Shown here: in pieces, positions 25,658-33,861 of the stretch
Numbering within the stretch: the stretch's first letter is position 1
Layout of the letters: each line of letters begins with the position of its first letter
Assembly: GCF_025399895.1 (NCBI RefSeq)
Contig: NZ_JAODUA010000005.1
Location: 248,001-312,000, forward strand
DNA length: 64,000 nucleotides
Source: Streptomyces sp. ASQP_92
GTDB taxonomy: Bacteria > Actinomycetota > Actinomycetes > Streptomycetales > Streptomycetaceae
Reading direction: 5' to 3'
Notes under the pieces: model-generated
Database searches by the model: none
Seen by the model: the letters and a program-made list of their open reading frames with translations, nothing else
Told to the model about the DNA's origin: nothing
Program-made: the position numbers and the translations under genes

Positions 25658-26706
25658 CGCGGCTGATCCCCTCGCCCGTCGTCGTCGACATCCGGCGCGG
25701 CGCCCTCGACGACCTCGCGGTCGTCCTCGCCGACCAGCGCATCTCCGCCAACGGCAATCTGGCGATCGCGGTCAGCGGGGGATCGGGGCAGAAGCTGCGC
25801 GAGCAGTTCTCCCCGCTCCTTCCGGGCGCCGAGTGGTACGCGGTCGACGGCGGCACCATCGACGCGGCGGTCACGCTCGCCGACCAGATGCGCGGCAAGC
25901 GCTACGACGCGGTCGTGGCGCTCGGCGGCGGCAAGATCATCGACGTGACCAAGTACGCGGCGGCCCGGGTCGGGCTTCCGATGGTCGCGGTCGCCACGAA
26001 CCTGTCGCACGACGGCATCTGCTCGCCGATCTCCACCCTCGACAACGACAACGGGCGCGGCTCCTACGGCGTGCCCACCCCGCTCGCGATCCTCATCGAC
26101 CTGGACGTGATCCGGGAGGCGCCCGCGCGCTTCGTGCGCTCGGGCATCGGTGACGCGATCTCCAACCTGTCCGCGATCGCGGACTGGGAGCTCTCGCACC
26201 GCGAGACCGGGGAGCCCGTCGACGGCCTGGCCGCCGCCATGGCGCGCAGCGCCGGCGAGGCGGTGCTGCGCCACCCCGGCACCGTCGGCGACGACGACTT
26301 CCTGGTCACCCTCTCCGAGGGTCTGGTGATGTCGGGCATCGCGATGTCGATCAGCGGTGACAGCCGGCCCTCCTCGGGCGCCTGCCACGAGATCAGCCAC
26401 GCCTTCGACCTGCTCTTCCCGCAGCGCGCCGGGAGCCACGGCGAACAGTGCGGCCTGGGCGCCGCGTTCGCGATGCACCTGCGCGGCGCGGCCGCGCAGT
26501 CCGCCCTCATGGCCGAGGTGCTGCGCAGGCACGCCCTGCCGGTGACCGCGGAGGAAATCGGCTTCACCGCCGAGGAGTTCGTCCGGGCCGTCGAGTTCGC
26601 GCCGCAGACCCGGCCCGGCCGCTACACCATCCTCGAACACCTCGACCTGTCCACCGACCAGATCAGGGACGCGTACGCCGACTATGCCAAGACCATCCGT
26701 AGCTGA
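25645..26706 (+). CDS. sn-Glycerol-1-phosphate dehydrogenase-like (EgsA/AraM-type) enzyme
   Basis: 353 residues, GTG start 25645 overlapping the previous gene by 13 bp. NAD(P) is bound by VVALGGGKIIDVTKYAA (about residues 90-106). Metal ligands are apparent in ATNLSHDGICSP (Asp), CHEISHAFD (His) and GSHGEQCGLG (His), in the arrangement of EgsA rather than of general iron alcohol dehydrogenases. EgsA reduces dihydroxyacetone phosphate to sn-glycerol-1-phosphate, the stereoisomer used in archaeal lipids; bacterial AraM does the same. Its place in a CDP-alcohol operon suggests that the polymer or lipid made here contains this enantiomer. Confidence 0.75.
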   Translation: MPVLTRLIPSPVVVDIRRGALDDLAVVLADQRISANGNLAIAVSGGSGQKLREQFSPLLPGAEWYAVDGGTIDAAVTLADQMRGKRYDAVVALGGGKIIDVTKYAAARVGLPMVAVATNLSHDGICSPISTLDNDNGRGSYGVPTPLAILIDLDVIREAPARFVRSGIGDAISNLSAIADWELSHRETGEPVDGLAAAMARSAGEAVLRHPGTVGDDDFLVTLSEGLVMSGIAMSISGDSRPSSGACHEISHAFDLLFPQRAGSHGEQCGLGAAFAMHLRGAAAQSALMAEVLRRHALPVTAEEIGFTAEEFVRAVEFAPQTRPGRYTILEHLDLSTDQIRDAYADYAKTIRS

Positions 26707-27463
26707 GCTCCGCCCGGTCGTGCACCCGGCGGGTGTGAAGGACCGGGTCAGCGGCGAACACTGGGGCGGCCGCCTGTACATGCGCGAGATCTCGCTGCGC
26801 ATCACCCGCGTCCTGGTCACCACCAAGGTCACGCCGAACCAGCTGACCTATCTGATGACGCTCAGCGGTGTCCTCGCCGCACCGGCTCTGCTCGTCCCGG
26901 GCGTCTGGGGCGCCGTCCTCGGTGTCGTGGCCGTCCAGGGCTATCTGCTGCTCGACTGCGTCGACGGTGAAGTCGCCCGCTGGAAGAAGCAGTTCTCGCT
27001 GTCCGGGGTCTACCTCGACCGCGTCGGCGCCTACCTGTGCGACGCGGCGGTCCTGGTCGGCTTCGGCCTGCGCGCCGCCGACCTGTGGGGCCCCGGCCGC
27101 ATCGACTGGCTGTGGGCCTTCCTCGGTACGCTCGCCGCGCTCGGCGCGATCCTGATCAAGGCCGAGACCGACCTCGTGGGCGTCGCCCGCCACCAGGGCG
27201 GTCTCCCCCTGGTCAAGGACGCGGCGGCCACCCCGCGCTCCTCCGGCATGGCGCTCGCCCGCCGGGCGGCGGCGGGCCTGAAGTTCCACCGCCTCGTCCT
27301 CGGCATCGAGGCGTCCCTGCTGATCCTCGTCCTCGCGGTCGTGGACCAGGTCCGGGGCGACCTGTACTTCTCGCGCCTGGGCGTCGCGGTGCTGGCCGGC
27401 ATCGCCCTGCTCCAGACGCTGCTGCACCTCGTGTCCATCCTCGCCTCCAGCAGGCTGAAGTGA
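26684..27463 (+). CDS. CDP-alcohol phosphatidyltransferase family protein with altered active site
   Basis: 259 residues of membrane protein, overlapping the previous gene by 23 bp. The CDP-alcohol motif reads D91-x2-D94-G95-x2-A98-R99-x8-G108-x3-D112-x3-A116: the last position, normally the catalytic Asp, is alanine (codon GCC at 27029-27031). All other positions are intact. Five or six hydrophobic segments follow. It may be inactive, use another base (D120 lies one turn on) or act as a partner of the first transferase. Confidence 0.8.
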   Translation: MPRPSVAELRPVVHPAGVKDRVSGEHWGGRLYMREISLRITRVLVTTKVTPNQLTYLMTLSGVLAAPALLVPGVWGAVLGVVAVQGYLLLDCVDGEVARWKKQFSLSGVYLDRVGAYLCDAAVLVGFGLRAADLWGPGRIDWLWAFLGTLAALGAILIKAETDLVGVARHQGGLPLVKDAAATPRSSGMALARRAAAGLKFHRLVLGIEASLLILVLAVVDQVRGDLYFSRLGVAVLAGIALLQTLLHLVSILASSRLK

Positions 27464-28344
27464 GCGCCCCGCTGAAGGTCGGCGCGGTCGTCATCACGAT
27501 GGGCAACCGCCCCGCCGAGCTGCGCGCCCTGCTTGATTCGGTGGCCAAGCAGGACGGTGACCCGGTCGAGGTCGTCGTGGTCGGCAACGGCGCCCCGGTC
27601 CCCGAGGTCCCCGACGGCGTACGCACCGTGGATCTGCCCGAGAACCTGGGCATCCCCGGCGGTCGCAACGTCGGCATCGAGGCGTTCGGACCCTCGGGCG
27701 CCGAGATGGACGTGCTGCTCTTCCTCGACGACGACGGGCTGCTCCCCAACACCGACACCGCCGAACTGTGCCGCCAGGCCTTCGCGGCCGACCCGGAGCT
27801 CGGCATCATCAGCTTCCGGATCGCCGACCCGGACACCGGCGTCACCCAGCGCCGCCACGTGCCGAGGCTGCGCGCCGCCGACCCGATGCGCTCCTCGCGC
27901 GTGACGACCTTCCTCGGCGGCGCCAACGCCGTACGCACCCGGGTCTTCGCGGAGGTCGGGGCGCTGCCCGGCGAGTTCTTCTACGCGCACGAGGAGACCG
28001 ACCTCGCCTGGCGGGCGCTCGACGCCGGCTGGATGATCGACTACCGCGCGGACATGGTGCTGCACCACCCGACGACCGCCCCGTCCCGGCACGCGGTCTA
28101 CCACCGGATGGTGGCCCGCAACCGGGTCTGGCTGGCCCGGCGCAACCTGCCCGCGCCGCTCGTCCCGGTCTACCTCGGGGTCTGGCTGCTCCTGACACTC
28201 GCGCGCAAGCCCTCGGGCCCGGCGCTCAAGGCCTGGTTCGGCGGTTTCAAGGAGGGCTGGGCGACGCCCTGCGGACCCCGGCGCCCCATGAAGTGGCGTA
28301 CGGTCTTCAAGCTCACCCGGCTGGGCCGTCCTCCCGTCATCTGA
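27460..28344 (+). CDS. Family 2 glycosyltransferase
   Basis: 294 residues; GTG 27460 overlaps the preceding TGA (GTGA). GT-A fold: VGAVVITMGNRP at the N-terminus, ENLGIPGGRNVGIE (nucleotide-sugar site), the metal-binding LFLDDDG (D90-D92), FLGGANAVR and the ED-like HEETDLAWR. The C-terminal 60 residues are basic with one hydrophobic segment (VPVYLGVWLLLTLA), so membrane association is likely. Probably adds a sugar to the product of the CDP-alcohol enzymes; donor unknown. Confidence 0.85.
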   Translation: MSAPLKVGAVVITMGNRPAELRALLDSVAKQDGDPVEVVVVGNGAPVPEVPDGVRTVDLPENLGIPGGRNVGIEAFGPSGAEMDVLLFLDDDGLLPNTDTAELCRQAFAADPELGIISFRIADPDTGVTQRRHVPRLRAADPMRSSRVTTFLGGANAVRTRVFAEVGALPGEFFYAHEETDLAWRALDAGWMIDYRADMVLHHPTTAPSRHAVYHRMVARNRVWLARRNLPAPLVPVYLGVWLLLTLARKPSGPALKAWFGGFKEGWATPCGPRRPMKWRTVFKLTRLGRPPVI

Positions 28345-28399
28345 GAGTCTCGGCTCCACGACCATCGGGCGTACTTCTTGAACACGAAAGTTTCCACTT

Positions 28400-29281
28400 G
28401 TGAGTGACACAACCCTGTCCCCGGCGGAACTCGCCGCCAAGCACGGGCTGTCGGTGAGCGGTGCCCGGCCCGGGCTCACCGCTTACATCAAGCAGCTCTG
28501 GGGCCGGCGCCACTTCATCCTGTCGTTCTCGTCGGCCAAGCTGACCGCGCAGTACAGCGAGGCGAAACTCGGCCAGATCTGGCAGGTGGCGACGCCCCTG
28601 CTGAACGCGCTGGTCTACTACTTCATCTTCGGCGTGCTCATGGGAACGAGGAAGGGCATCCCCAACGATGTCTTCATCCCGTTCCTGGTGACCGGCGTGT
28701 TCCTGTTCACCTTCACGCAGAACTCGCTGATGGCCGGCGTACGGGCGATCTCGGGCAACCTGGGCCTGGTGCGGGCGCTGCACTTCCCGCGCGCCTCGCT
28801 GCCCATCTCCTTCGCGCTCCAGCAGCTCCAGCAGCTGCTGTTCTCGATGATCGTCCTGATGATCGTGGTGGTCGCCTCCGGCTTCACGCCGGGCATGACC
28901 TGGCCCCTGATCATTCCGGTGCTCGCGCTGCAGTTCGTCTTCAACACCGGCCTCGCGCTGATCTTCGCGCGGCTGGGCGCCAAGACGCCGGACCTCGCGC
29001 AGCTCATGCCGTTCATCATGCGGACCTGGATGTACTCGTCCGGCGTGATGTTCAGCATCACCGCGGTACTCCACGACAAGCCGAGCTGGCTCAAGCACGT
29101 CCTCCAGGTCAACCCCGCCGCGATCTACATGGACCTGGCGCGCTACGCCCTGCTGGACGGTTACGGCGGCGGGTCCCTGCCCCCGCACGTCTGGTTGCTC
29201 GCGACCGCTTGGGCCGTGGTCGTCGGCGCCCTGGGATTCGTGTACTTCTGGAAGGCTGAGGAGCGTTATGGCCGTGGCTGA
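28400..29281 (+). CDS. ABC-2 type transporter permease (TagG/Wzm-like)
   Basis: 293 residues from GTG 28400. The N-terminal cytoplasmic part (residues 1-50) leads to FSSAKLTAQYSEAKLGQIWQVATPLLNALVYYFIFG (quoted in parts: LGQIWQVATPLLNALVYYFI), the classic entry of polysaccharide and teichoic acid export permeases, then five further membrane segments. Paired with the ATPase downstream, which overlaps by 14 bp. Exports a lipid-linked glycan or polyol-phosphate polymer across the membrane, by analogy to TagGH. Confidence 0.85.
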   Translation: MSDTTLSPAELAAKHGLSVSGARPGLTAYIKQLWGRRHFILSFSSAKLTAQYSEAKLGQIWQVATPLLNALVYYFIFGVLMGTRKGIPNDVFIPFLVTGVFLFTFTQNSLMAGVRAISGNLGLVRALHFPRASLPISFALQQLQQLLFSMIVLMIVVVASGFTPGMTWPLIIPVLALQFVFNTGLALIFARLGAKTPDLAQLMPFIMRTWMYSSGVMFSITAVLHDKPSWLKHVLQVNPAAIYMDLARYALLDGYGGGSLPPHVWLLATAWAVVVGALGFVYFWKAEERYGRG

Positions 29282-30083
29282 GGACATCAAGGACCGCGTC
29301 GCCGTCGAGGACGCGCGCATCCCCACCGTGATCTGCGACGACGTGCACATCGTGTACACCGTCAACGGAGGCGGCGGCGGACGGGGCAGCGCCACCGCGG
29401 CCCTGTCGCGCATCGTCAAGAGGGACAAGACCGGCGGGGCCGGCCGGGGCATGCGGCGGGTGCACGCGGTCAAGGGCGTGTCGTTCACCGCGTACCGCGG
29501 CGAGGCGATCGGCCTGATCGGCTCCAACGGCTCCGGCAAGTCGACCCTGCTGCGCGCCATCGCGGGGCTGCTGCCGCCCGAGAGCGGCCGGGTCTACACC
29601 GACGGGCAGCCCTCGCTGCTCGGCGTGAACGCGGCGCTGATGAACGACCTCACCGGCGAGCGCAACGTGATCCTCGGCGGCCTCGCCATGGGCATGTCGC
29701 GCGAGGAGGTCAAGGAGCGCTACGAGGAGATCGTCGACTTCTCCGGCATCAACGACAAGGGCGACTTCATCTCCCTTCCGATGCGGACGTACTCCTCCGG
29801 CATGGCGGCCCGCCTCCGGTTCTCCATCGCCGCGGCCAAGGACCACGACGTCCTCATGATCGACGAGGCGCTCGCCACCGGTGACCGCCAGTTCCAGATC
29901 CGCTCCGAGGAGCGGATCAGGGAGCTGCGCAAGCACGCCGGAACCGTCTTCCTGGTGAGCCACAGCATCGGCTCCATCCGGGACACCTGCGACCGCGTGC
30001 TGTGGCTGGAGCGCGGCGAGCTCCTCATGGACGGCCCGACCGACGAGGTCGTCAAGGCCTACCAGAAGGAGTCCGGCCGCTGA
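29268..30083 (+). CDS. ABC transporter ATP-binding protein (TagH/Wzt-like)
   Basis: 271 residues. Walker A GSNGSGKST at about residues 85-93; a signature YSSGMAARLRFS in place of LSGGQ, typical of TagH/Wzt exporters; Walker B VLMIDEALATGD; switch His in FLVSHSIGS. The N-terminal ~60 residues before the ATPase include a Gly-rich loop, and there is no long C-terminal carbohydrate-binding domain, unlike some Wzt proteins. Last gene of the operon, followed by a hairpin. Confidence 0.9.
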   Translation: MAVAEDIKDRVAVEDARIPTVICDDVHIVYTVNGGGGGRGSATAALSRIVKRDKTGGAGRGMRRVHAVKGVSFTAYRGEAIGLIGSNGSGKSTLLRAIAGLLPPESGRVYTDGQPSLLGVNAALMNDLTGERNVILGGLAMGMSREEVKERYEEIVDFSGINDKGDFISLPMRTYSSGMAARLRFSIAAAKDHDVLMIDEALATGDRQFQIRSEERIRELRKHAGTVFLVSHSIGSIRDTCDRVLWLERGELLMDGPTDEVVKAYQKESGR

Positions 30084-30112
30084 CGCACGGTCACCCGCCG
30101 CACCGCGATGCG

Positions 30113-30144
30113 AAGCCCCTGTCGATCAACCCCGGCAGGGGCTT
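30113..30144 (+). terminator. Hairpin after the CDP-alcohol/ABC operon
   Basis: AAGCCCCTG (30113-30121) pairs with CAGGGGCTT (30136-30144) across a 14-base loop, 30 bases after the ATPase stop. Likely rho-independent terminator separating this operon from the hopanoid cluster. Confidence 0.6.
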
Positions 30145-30421
30145 GTGCGTCCTATGGTGTGGTCGGACGGTCAAGACCCCGTCAATGCGCTGCTGTGCGG
30201 GGAAGGTTGGGCGGGATCGACGTGTTCTTGTAATGCTCGCAACACCCCGGCGCGGAGGCGGTCGTTGTACAACGTAAGCTGTACCGGTGCTGATTCGCGG
30301 CAAGTGGGGTGATACGCCCCCGGCTCCTCGCACGACGGGTCGCCCCGTCCGGGGAGGTCAGGCGGCGTGTCCGAAATAGGATGTATTGGGTCGGCGGTGT
30401 AGAACGGGAGATGTGACGGCC
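30145..30421. other. Upstream region of the hopanoid cluster
   Basis: No protein gene seen. TTGTACAA (8-bp palindrome near 30265) and CACGACGGGTCGCCCCGTCC (6-bp-stem hairpin near 30335) are present. TAGGAT at 30377-30382 could be a -10 element but no convincing -35 lies 17 bp upstream. GGGAG at 30406-30410 precedes the leader ORF. Confidence 0.4.
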
Positions 30422-30487
30422 ATGGCTACGGAAGATCTCCAGCTCCAAGGGACGGCCGCCGTTCCCGCCCCGGGCGGTACCCGGTGA
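30422..30487 (+). CDS. Candidate 21-residue leader ORF coupled to hpnC
   Basis: ATG 30422 opens a 21-codon frame (MATEDLQLQGTAAVPAPGGT plus Arg) whose TGA at 30485-30487 overlaps the GTG start of hpnC (GTGA). GGGAG lies 11 bases upstream of the ATG, while hpnC has no ribosome binding site of its own. This looks like translational coupling through a leader peptide. Whether the peptide itself is conserved is not known. Confidence 0.45.
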   Translation: MATEDLQLQGTAAVPAPGGTR

Positions 30488-31395
30488 CCCCTGTCCGGGA
30501 TGTGCGCACCGGATCCCCCGCGCGCGCCACGCTCGACAAGGCCACGGACGAGAACTTCCCGGTGGCCCCCTTCTTCCTGCCGCGCGCCTGGCGCGACGAC
30601 CTGATGGCCGTGTACGGATTCGCCCGGCTCGTCGATGACATCGGCGACGGCGACCTCGCCCCCGGCGGCGCCGACGCCCGCCACCTGGGCGTCGACCCCG
30701 CCCACGCGGACGACCGGCTCCTCATGCTCGACGCCTTCGAGGCGGACCTGCGCCGCGTCTTCGACGGCACCCCGCACCACCCGCTCCTCGCGGCCCTGAA
30801 GCCCACCGTGCGGCGCTGCTCACTGACCCCCGAGCCGTTCCTCGGGCTCATCGCGGCGAACCGCCAGGACCAGCGCGTGCGGCGTTACGAGACGTACGAG
30901 GACCTGGTCGCCTACTGCGAGCTCTCGGCCAACCCCGTGGGACGGCTCGTCCTCGCCATCACCGGCACCACGAGCCCGGAGCGCGTCCGCCGCTCCGACG
31001 CGATCTGCACGGCGTTGCAGATCGTCGAACACCTCCAGGACGTGAAGGAGGACCTCGGCCGGGACCGGATCTATCTGCCGGCCGAGGACATGTCCCGTTT
31101 CCATGTCACGCAGGCCGATCTGGCCGCCCCCCGAGGGAGCGCCTCGGTGCGTGCCCTGGTCGCGTTCGAAGCCGAACGCGCCGGGTCGTTGCTGAATGAA
31201 GGCACCCCTCTGGTGGGTAGCGTCCACGGCAGACTCAAGCTGCTGCTGGCCGGATTCGTGGCCGGAGGCCGCGCCGCGCTCGACGCGGTCGCCGCCGCCG
31301 GCCACGACGTACTCCCGGGGCCGCCCAAGCCCACCAAGGCAAGGCTGATGCGCGAGGTGGGAGCCGTCTTGCGAAGAGCGCGTAGAGAGGGGTGA
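30484..31395 (+). CDS. hpnC: Squalene synthase subunit HpnC (trans-isoprenyl diphosphate synthase family)
   Basis: 303 residues of the squalene/phytoene synthase fold. The first aspartate-rich motif is RLVDDIGDGD (about residues 55-64) and the second is LQDVKEDLGRDRIYLP. In the HpnCDE route HpnC converts presqualene diphosphate to hydroxysqualene, whereas HpnD makes presqualene diphosphate from two FPP and HpnE reduces hydroxysqualene to squalene. GTG 30484 lacks a Shine-Dalgarno sequence and is overlapped by a leader ORF. Overlaps hpnD by 4 bp (GTGA). Confidence 0.95.
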   Translation: MTPVRDVRTGSPARATLDKATDENFPVAPFFLPRAWRDDLMAVYGFARLVDDIGDGDLAPGGADARHLGVDPAHADDRLLMLDAFEADLRRVFDGTPHHPLLAALKPTVRRCSLTPEPFLGLIAANRQDQRVRRYETYEDLVAYCELSANPVGRLVLAITGTTSPERVRRSDAICTALQIVEHLQDVKEDLGRDRIYLPAEDMSRFHVTQADLAAPRGSASVRALVAFEAERAGSLLNEGTPLVGSVHGRLKLLLAGFVAGGRAALDAVAAAGHDVLPGPPKPTKARLMREVGAVLRRARREG

Positions 31396-32342
31396 GCCGG
31401 ACAGTGGAGGCACAGGCACCCGTGTCCGCACCGGTACAGGCCGCATACAGCTACTGCGAGGCCGTGACCGGGCAGCAGGCGCGCAATTTCGCGTACGGCA
31501 TCAGGCTGCTGCCCGCCGACAAGCGGCAGGCGATGTCGGCGCTGTACGCGTTCTCGCGCCGGGTCGACGACATCGGTGACGGCACGCTCGCCGAGGACGC
31601 CAAGCGGACGCGCCTGGAGGAGACCCGGGCGCTGCTCGGGCGGATCCGCGACGGCGCGGTGGACGAGGACGACACCGACCCGGTCGCGGTGGCGCTCACG
31701 GACGCGGCACGACGCTTCCCGATCCCGCTCGACGGGCTCGACGAACTCATCGACGGCGTCCTCATGGACGTCCACGGCGAGAGCTACGAGACCTGGGACG
31801 ACCTGAAGGTGTACTGCCGGTGTGTCGCGGGCGCCATCGGCCGGCTCTCCCTGGGCGTGTTCGGCACCCAGCCCGGGGCGCAGGGCAGCGAACGCGCCGG
31901 GGAGTACGCCGACACGCTGGGGCTCGCACTCCAACTCACCAACATCCTCAGGGACGTTCGCGAGGACGCGGGCAACGGGCGCACCTACCTGCCCGCCGAC
32001 GACCTCGCCAAATTCGGCTGCTCCACGGGTTTCAACAGCCCCGTGGCGCCGCCCGGTTCGGACTTCGCGGGGCTCGTCCACTTCGAAGTGCGGCGCGCCC
32101 GGGCCCTGTTCGCCGAGGGCTACCGGCTGCTTCCCATGCTGGACCGGCGCAGCGGGGCCTGTGTGGCGGCCATGGCCGGCATCTACCGGCGCCTGCTCGA
32201 CCGCATCGAACGCGACCCCGAGGCCGTGCTGCGCGGGCGGGTCTCGCTGCCCGGGCGGGAGAAGGCGTACGTCGCGGTACGCGGTCTGTCGGGGCTCGAC
32301 ACGCGCACCGTCTCCCGGCAGTCCGCCAGGAGGCGCGCCTGA
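31392..32342 (+). CDS. hpnD: Presqualene diphosphate synthase HpnD
   Basis: 316 residues, same fold as HpnC but with the motifs RRVDDIGDGTLAED and ILRDVREDAGNGRTYLP and the YCRCVAGAIGRLSLGVFG helix typical of HpnD. It condenses two farnesyl diphosphates to presqualene diphosphate. GTG 31392 overlaps the hpnC stop and follows GAGAGGG. The stop codon overlaps the ATG of a 46-codon small gene (TGATG). Confidence 0.95.
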   Translation: MSRTVEAQAPVSAPVQAAYSYCEAVTGQQARNFAYGIRLLPADKRQAMSALYAFSRRVDDIGDGTLAEDAKRTRLEETRALLGRIRDGAVDEDDTDPVAVALTDAARRFPIPLDGLDELIDGVLMDVHGESYETWDDLKVYCRCVAGAIGRLSLGVFGTQPGAQGSERAGEYADTLGLALQLTNILRDVREDAGNGRTYLPADDLAKFGCSTGFNSPVAPPGSDFAGLVHFEVRRARALFAEGYRLLPMLDRRSGACVAAMAGIYRRLLDRIERDPEAVLRGRVSLPGREKAYVAVRGLSGLDTRTVSRQSARRRA

Positions 32343-32482
32343 TGCACCACGCCCACCTGGACGAAGGGCCGAGGATCATTACGCGGGCCCGACGTGCAAC
32401 TTCCCGGCGTCTCGCGGCGTCCCTGTCTGCATCGGCGTGCCACGCGCGCCATGCCGGCGCGGTTCAAGGAGAGGGCGCATGA
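32342..32482 (+). CDS. Small 46-residue protein between hpnD and hpnE (possibly DUF6380 family)
   Basis: ATG 32342 forms TGATG with the hpnD stop, AGGAGG lies about eight bases upstream, and the TGA at 32480-32482 forms ATGA with the hpnE start. This is stronger evidence for translation than for most small frames. The product is basic and Ala/Ser/Arg-rich: IITRARRATSRRLAASLSAS followed by two Cys-His-type positions (ACHARHAG). The RRAT-x-R-x3-ASL-x-A pattern recalls the small Streptomyces DUF6380 proteins as I remember them. Function unknown. It may be a coupling device or a small component of hopanoid synthesis. Confidence 0.6.
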   Translation: MHHAHLDEGPRIITRARRATSRRLAASLSASACHARHAGAVQGEGA

Positions 32483-33861
32483 ACGACGCGCAGTCCCCAC
32501 GCGCGGTGGTGATCGGCGGCGGACTCGCCGGCATCACCGCGGCGCTCGAACTGGCCGACGCCGGCCTGGACGTGACCTTGATCGAGGGCCGCCCGCGCCT
32601 CGGCGGTCGCGCGTTCTCCTTCCGGCGCGGCGACCTCACCGTCGACAACGGCCAGCACGTCTATCTGCGCTGCTGCACCGCCTACAGCTGGTTCCTGGAC
32701 CGGGTCGGCGGGGCCGAACTCGCCCCCGTCCAGGACCGGTTGGACGTCCCCGTCCTCGATGTCGCCCACCCCCGGGGCCCCCGGCTCGGCAGGCTGCGAC
32801 GCGACGCGCTGCCCGTGCCGCTGCACCTCGCGCGCAGCCTGGCGACATATCCCCACCTCTCGCTCGCCGAGCGGGCCTCGGTCGGGCGCGCCGCACTCGC
32901 GCTGAAGAAGCTCGACCCCGCCGATCCGGCCCTGGACGGCGTGGACTTCGCGACCTGGCTCGGCCGGCACGGCCAGTCCGGCCGCACCATCGAGGCGCTG
33001 TGGGACCTGGTCGGCGTGGCGACCCTGAACGCCACCGCGCCGCACGCCTCGCTGGGCCTGGCCGCCATGGTCTTCAAGACCGGACTGCTCTCCGAGGCGG
33101 GCGCCGCCGACATCGGCTGGGCCCGCGTGCCGCTCGGTCATCTGCACGACACGCTGGCCCGCAAGGCCCTGGACGCGGCGGGCGTACGCGTCGAGACGCG
33201 CACCAAGGCCGATTCCATCTCCCGTACCGGAGACGGGAGTTGGCGGGTACAGGTGTCCGGCGAGACGCTGGACGCCGATACCGTCGTGCTCGCCGTACCG
33301 CAGAAGGAGACCCACGACCTGCTGCCCGACGGCGCCCTCGACGACCCGGGCAGGCTGCTCGACATCGGGACCGCGCCGATCCTCAACGTGCACGTCGTCT
33401 ACGACCGCAAGGTGCTGAAGCAGCCCTTCTTCGCCGCGCTCGGCAGCCCCGTGCAGTGGGTCTTCGACCGTACGGACTCCTCGGGCCTCACCGGCCGGGG
33501 CCAGTATCTGGCCCTCTCCCAGTCGGACGCCGGGGACGAGATCGAGCTGCCCGTGGCCGAACTGCGCGCACGCTATCTCCCCGAGCTGGAAAAGCTGTTG
33601 CCCGCGGCGCGCGGCGCGGAGATCCTCGACTTCTTCGTCACCCGGGAGCGGACGGCGACGTTCGCACCCACCCCCGGCGTCGGACGGCTGCGGCCGTCGG
33701 CGCGGACCCGCGCACCGGGCCTGTACCTGGCCGGCGCGTGGACCGCGACCGGCTGGCCCGCGACCATGGAGGGCGCCGTACGCAGCGGATTCAGTGCCGC
33801 CGGTGCCGCGCTCGCAGCCCTCGGCCGCCCCCACGTTCATCCGCTTCAGGAGGCGGCATGA
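32479..33861 (+). CDS. hpnE: Hydroxysqualene dehydroxylase HpnE
   Basis: 460 residues, amine-oxidase/phytoene-desaturase type FAD protein. FAD binding: AVVIGGGLAGITAALELADAG near the N-terminus (quoted as AVVIGGGLAGITAALE), ending with LYLAGAWTATGWPATMEGAV near the C-terminus. It reduces hydroxysqualene to squalene. ATG 32479 follows AAGGAGAGGG. Stop overlaps the polyprenyl synthase start (ATGA). Confidence 0.95.
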   Translation: MNDAQSPRAVVIGGGLAGITAALELADAGLDVTLIEGRPRLGGRAFSFRRGDLTVDNGQHVYLRCCTAYSWFLDRVGGAELAPVQDRLDVPVLDVAHPRGPRLGRLRRDALPVPLHLARSLATYPHLSLAERASVGRAALALKKLDPADPALDGVDFATWLGRHGQSGRTIEALWDLVGVATLNATAPHASLGLAAMVFKTGLLSEAGAADIGWARVPLGHLHDTLARKALDAAGVRVETRTKADSISRTGDGSWRVQVSGETLDADTVVLAVPQKETHDLLPDGALDDPGRLLDIGTAPILNVHVVYDRKVLKQPFFAALGSPVQWVFDRTDSSGLTGRGQYLALSQSDAGDEIELPVAELRARYLPELEKLLPAARGAEILDFFVTRERTATFAPTPGVGRLRPSARTRAPGLYLAGAWTATGWPATMEGAVRSGFSAAGAALAALGRPHVHPLQEAA

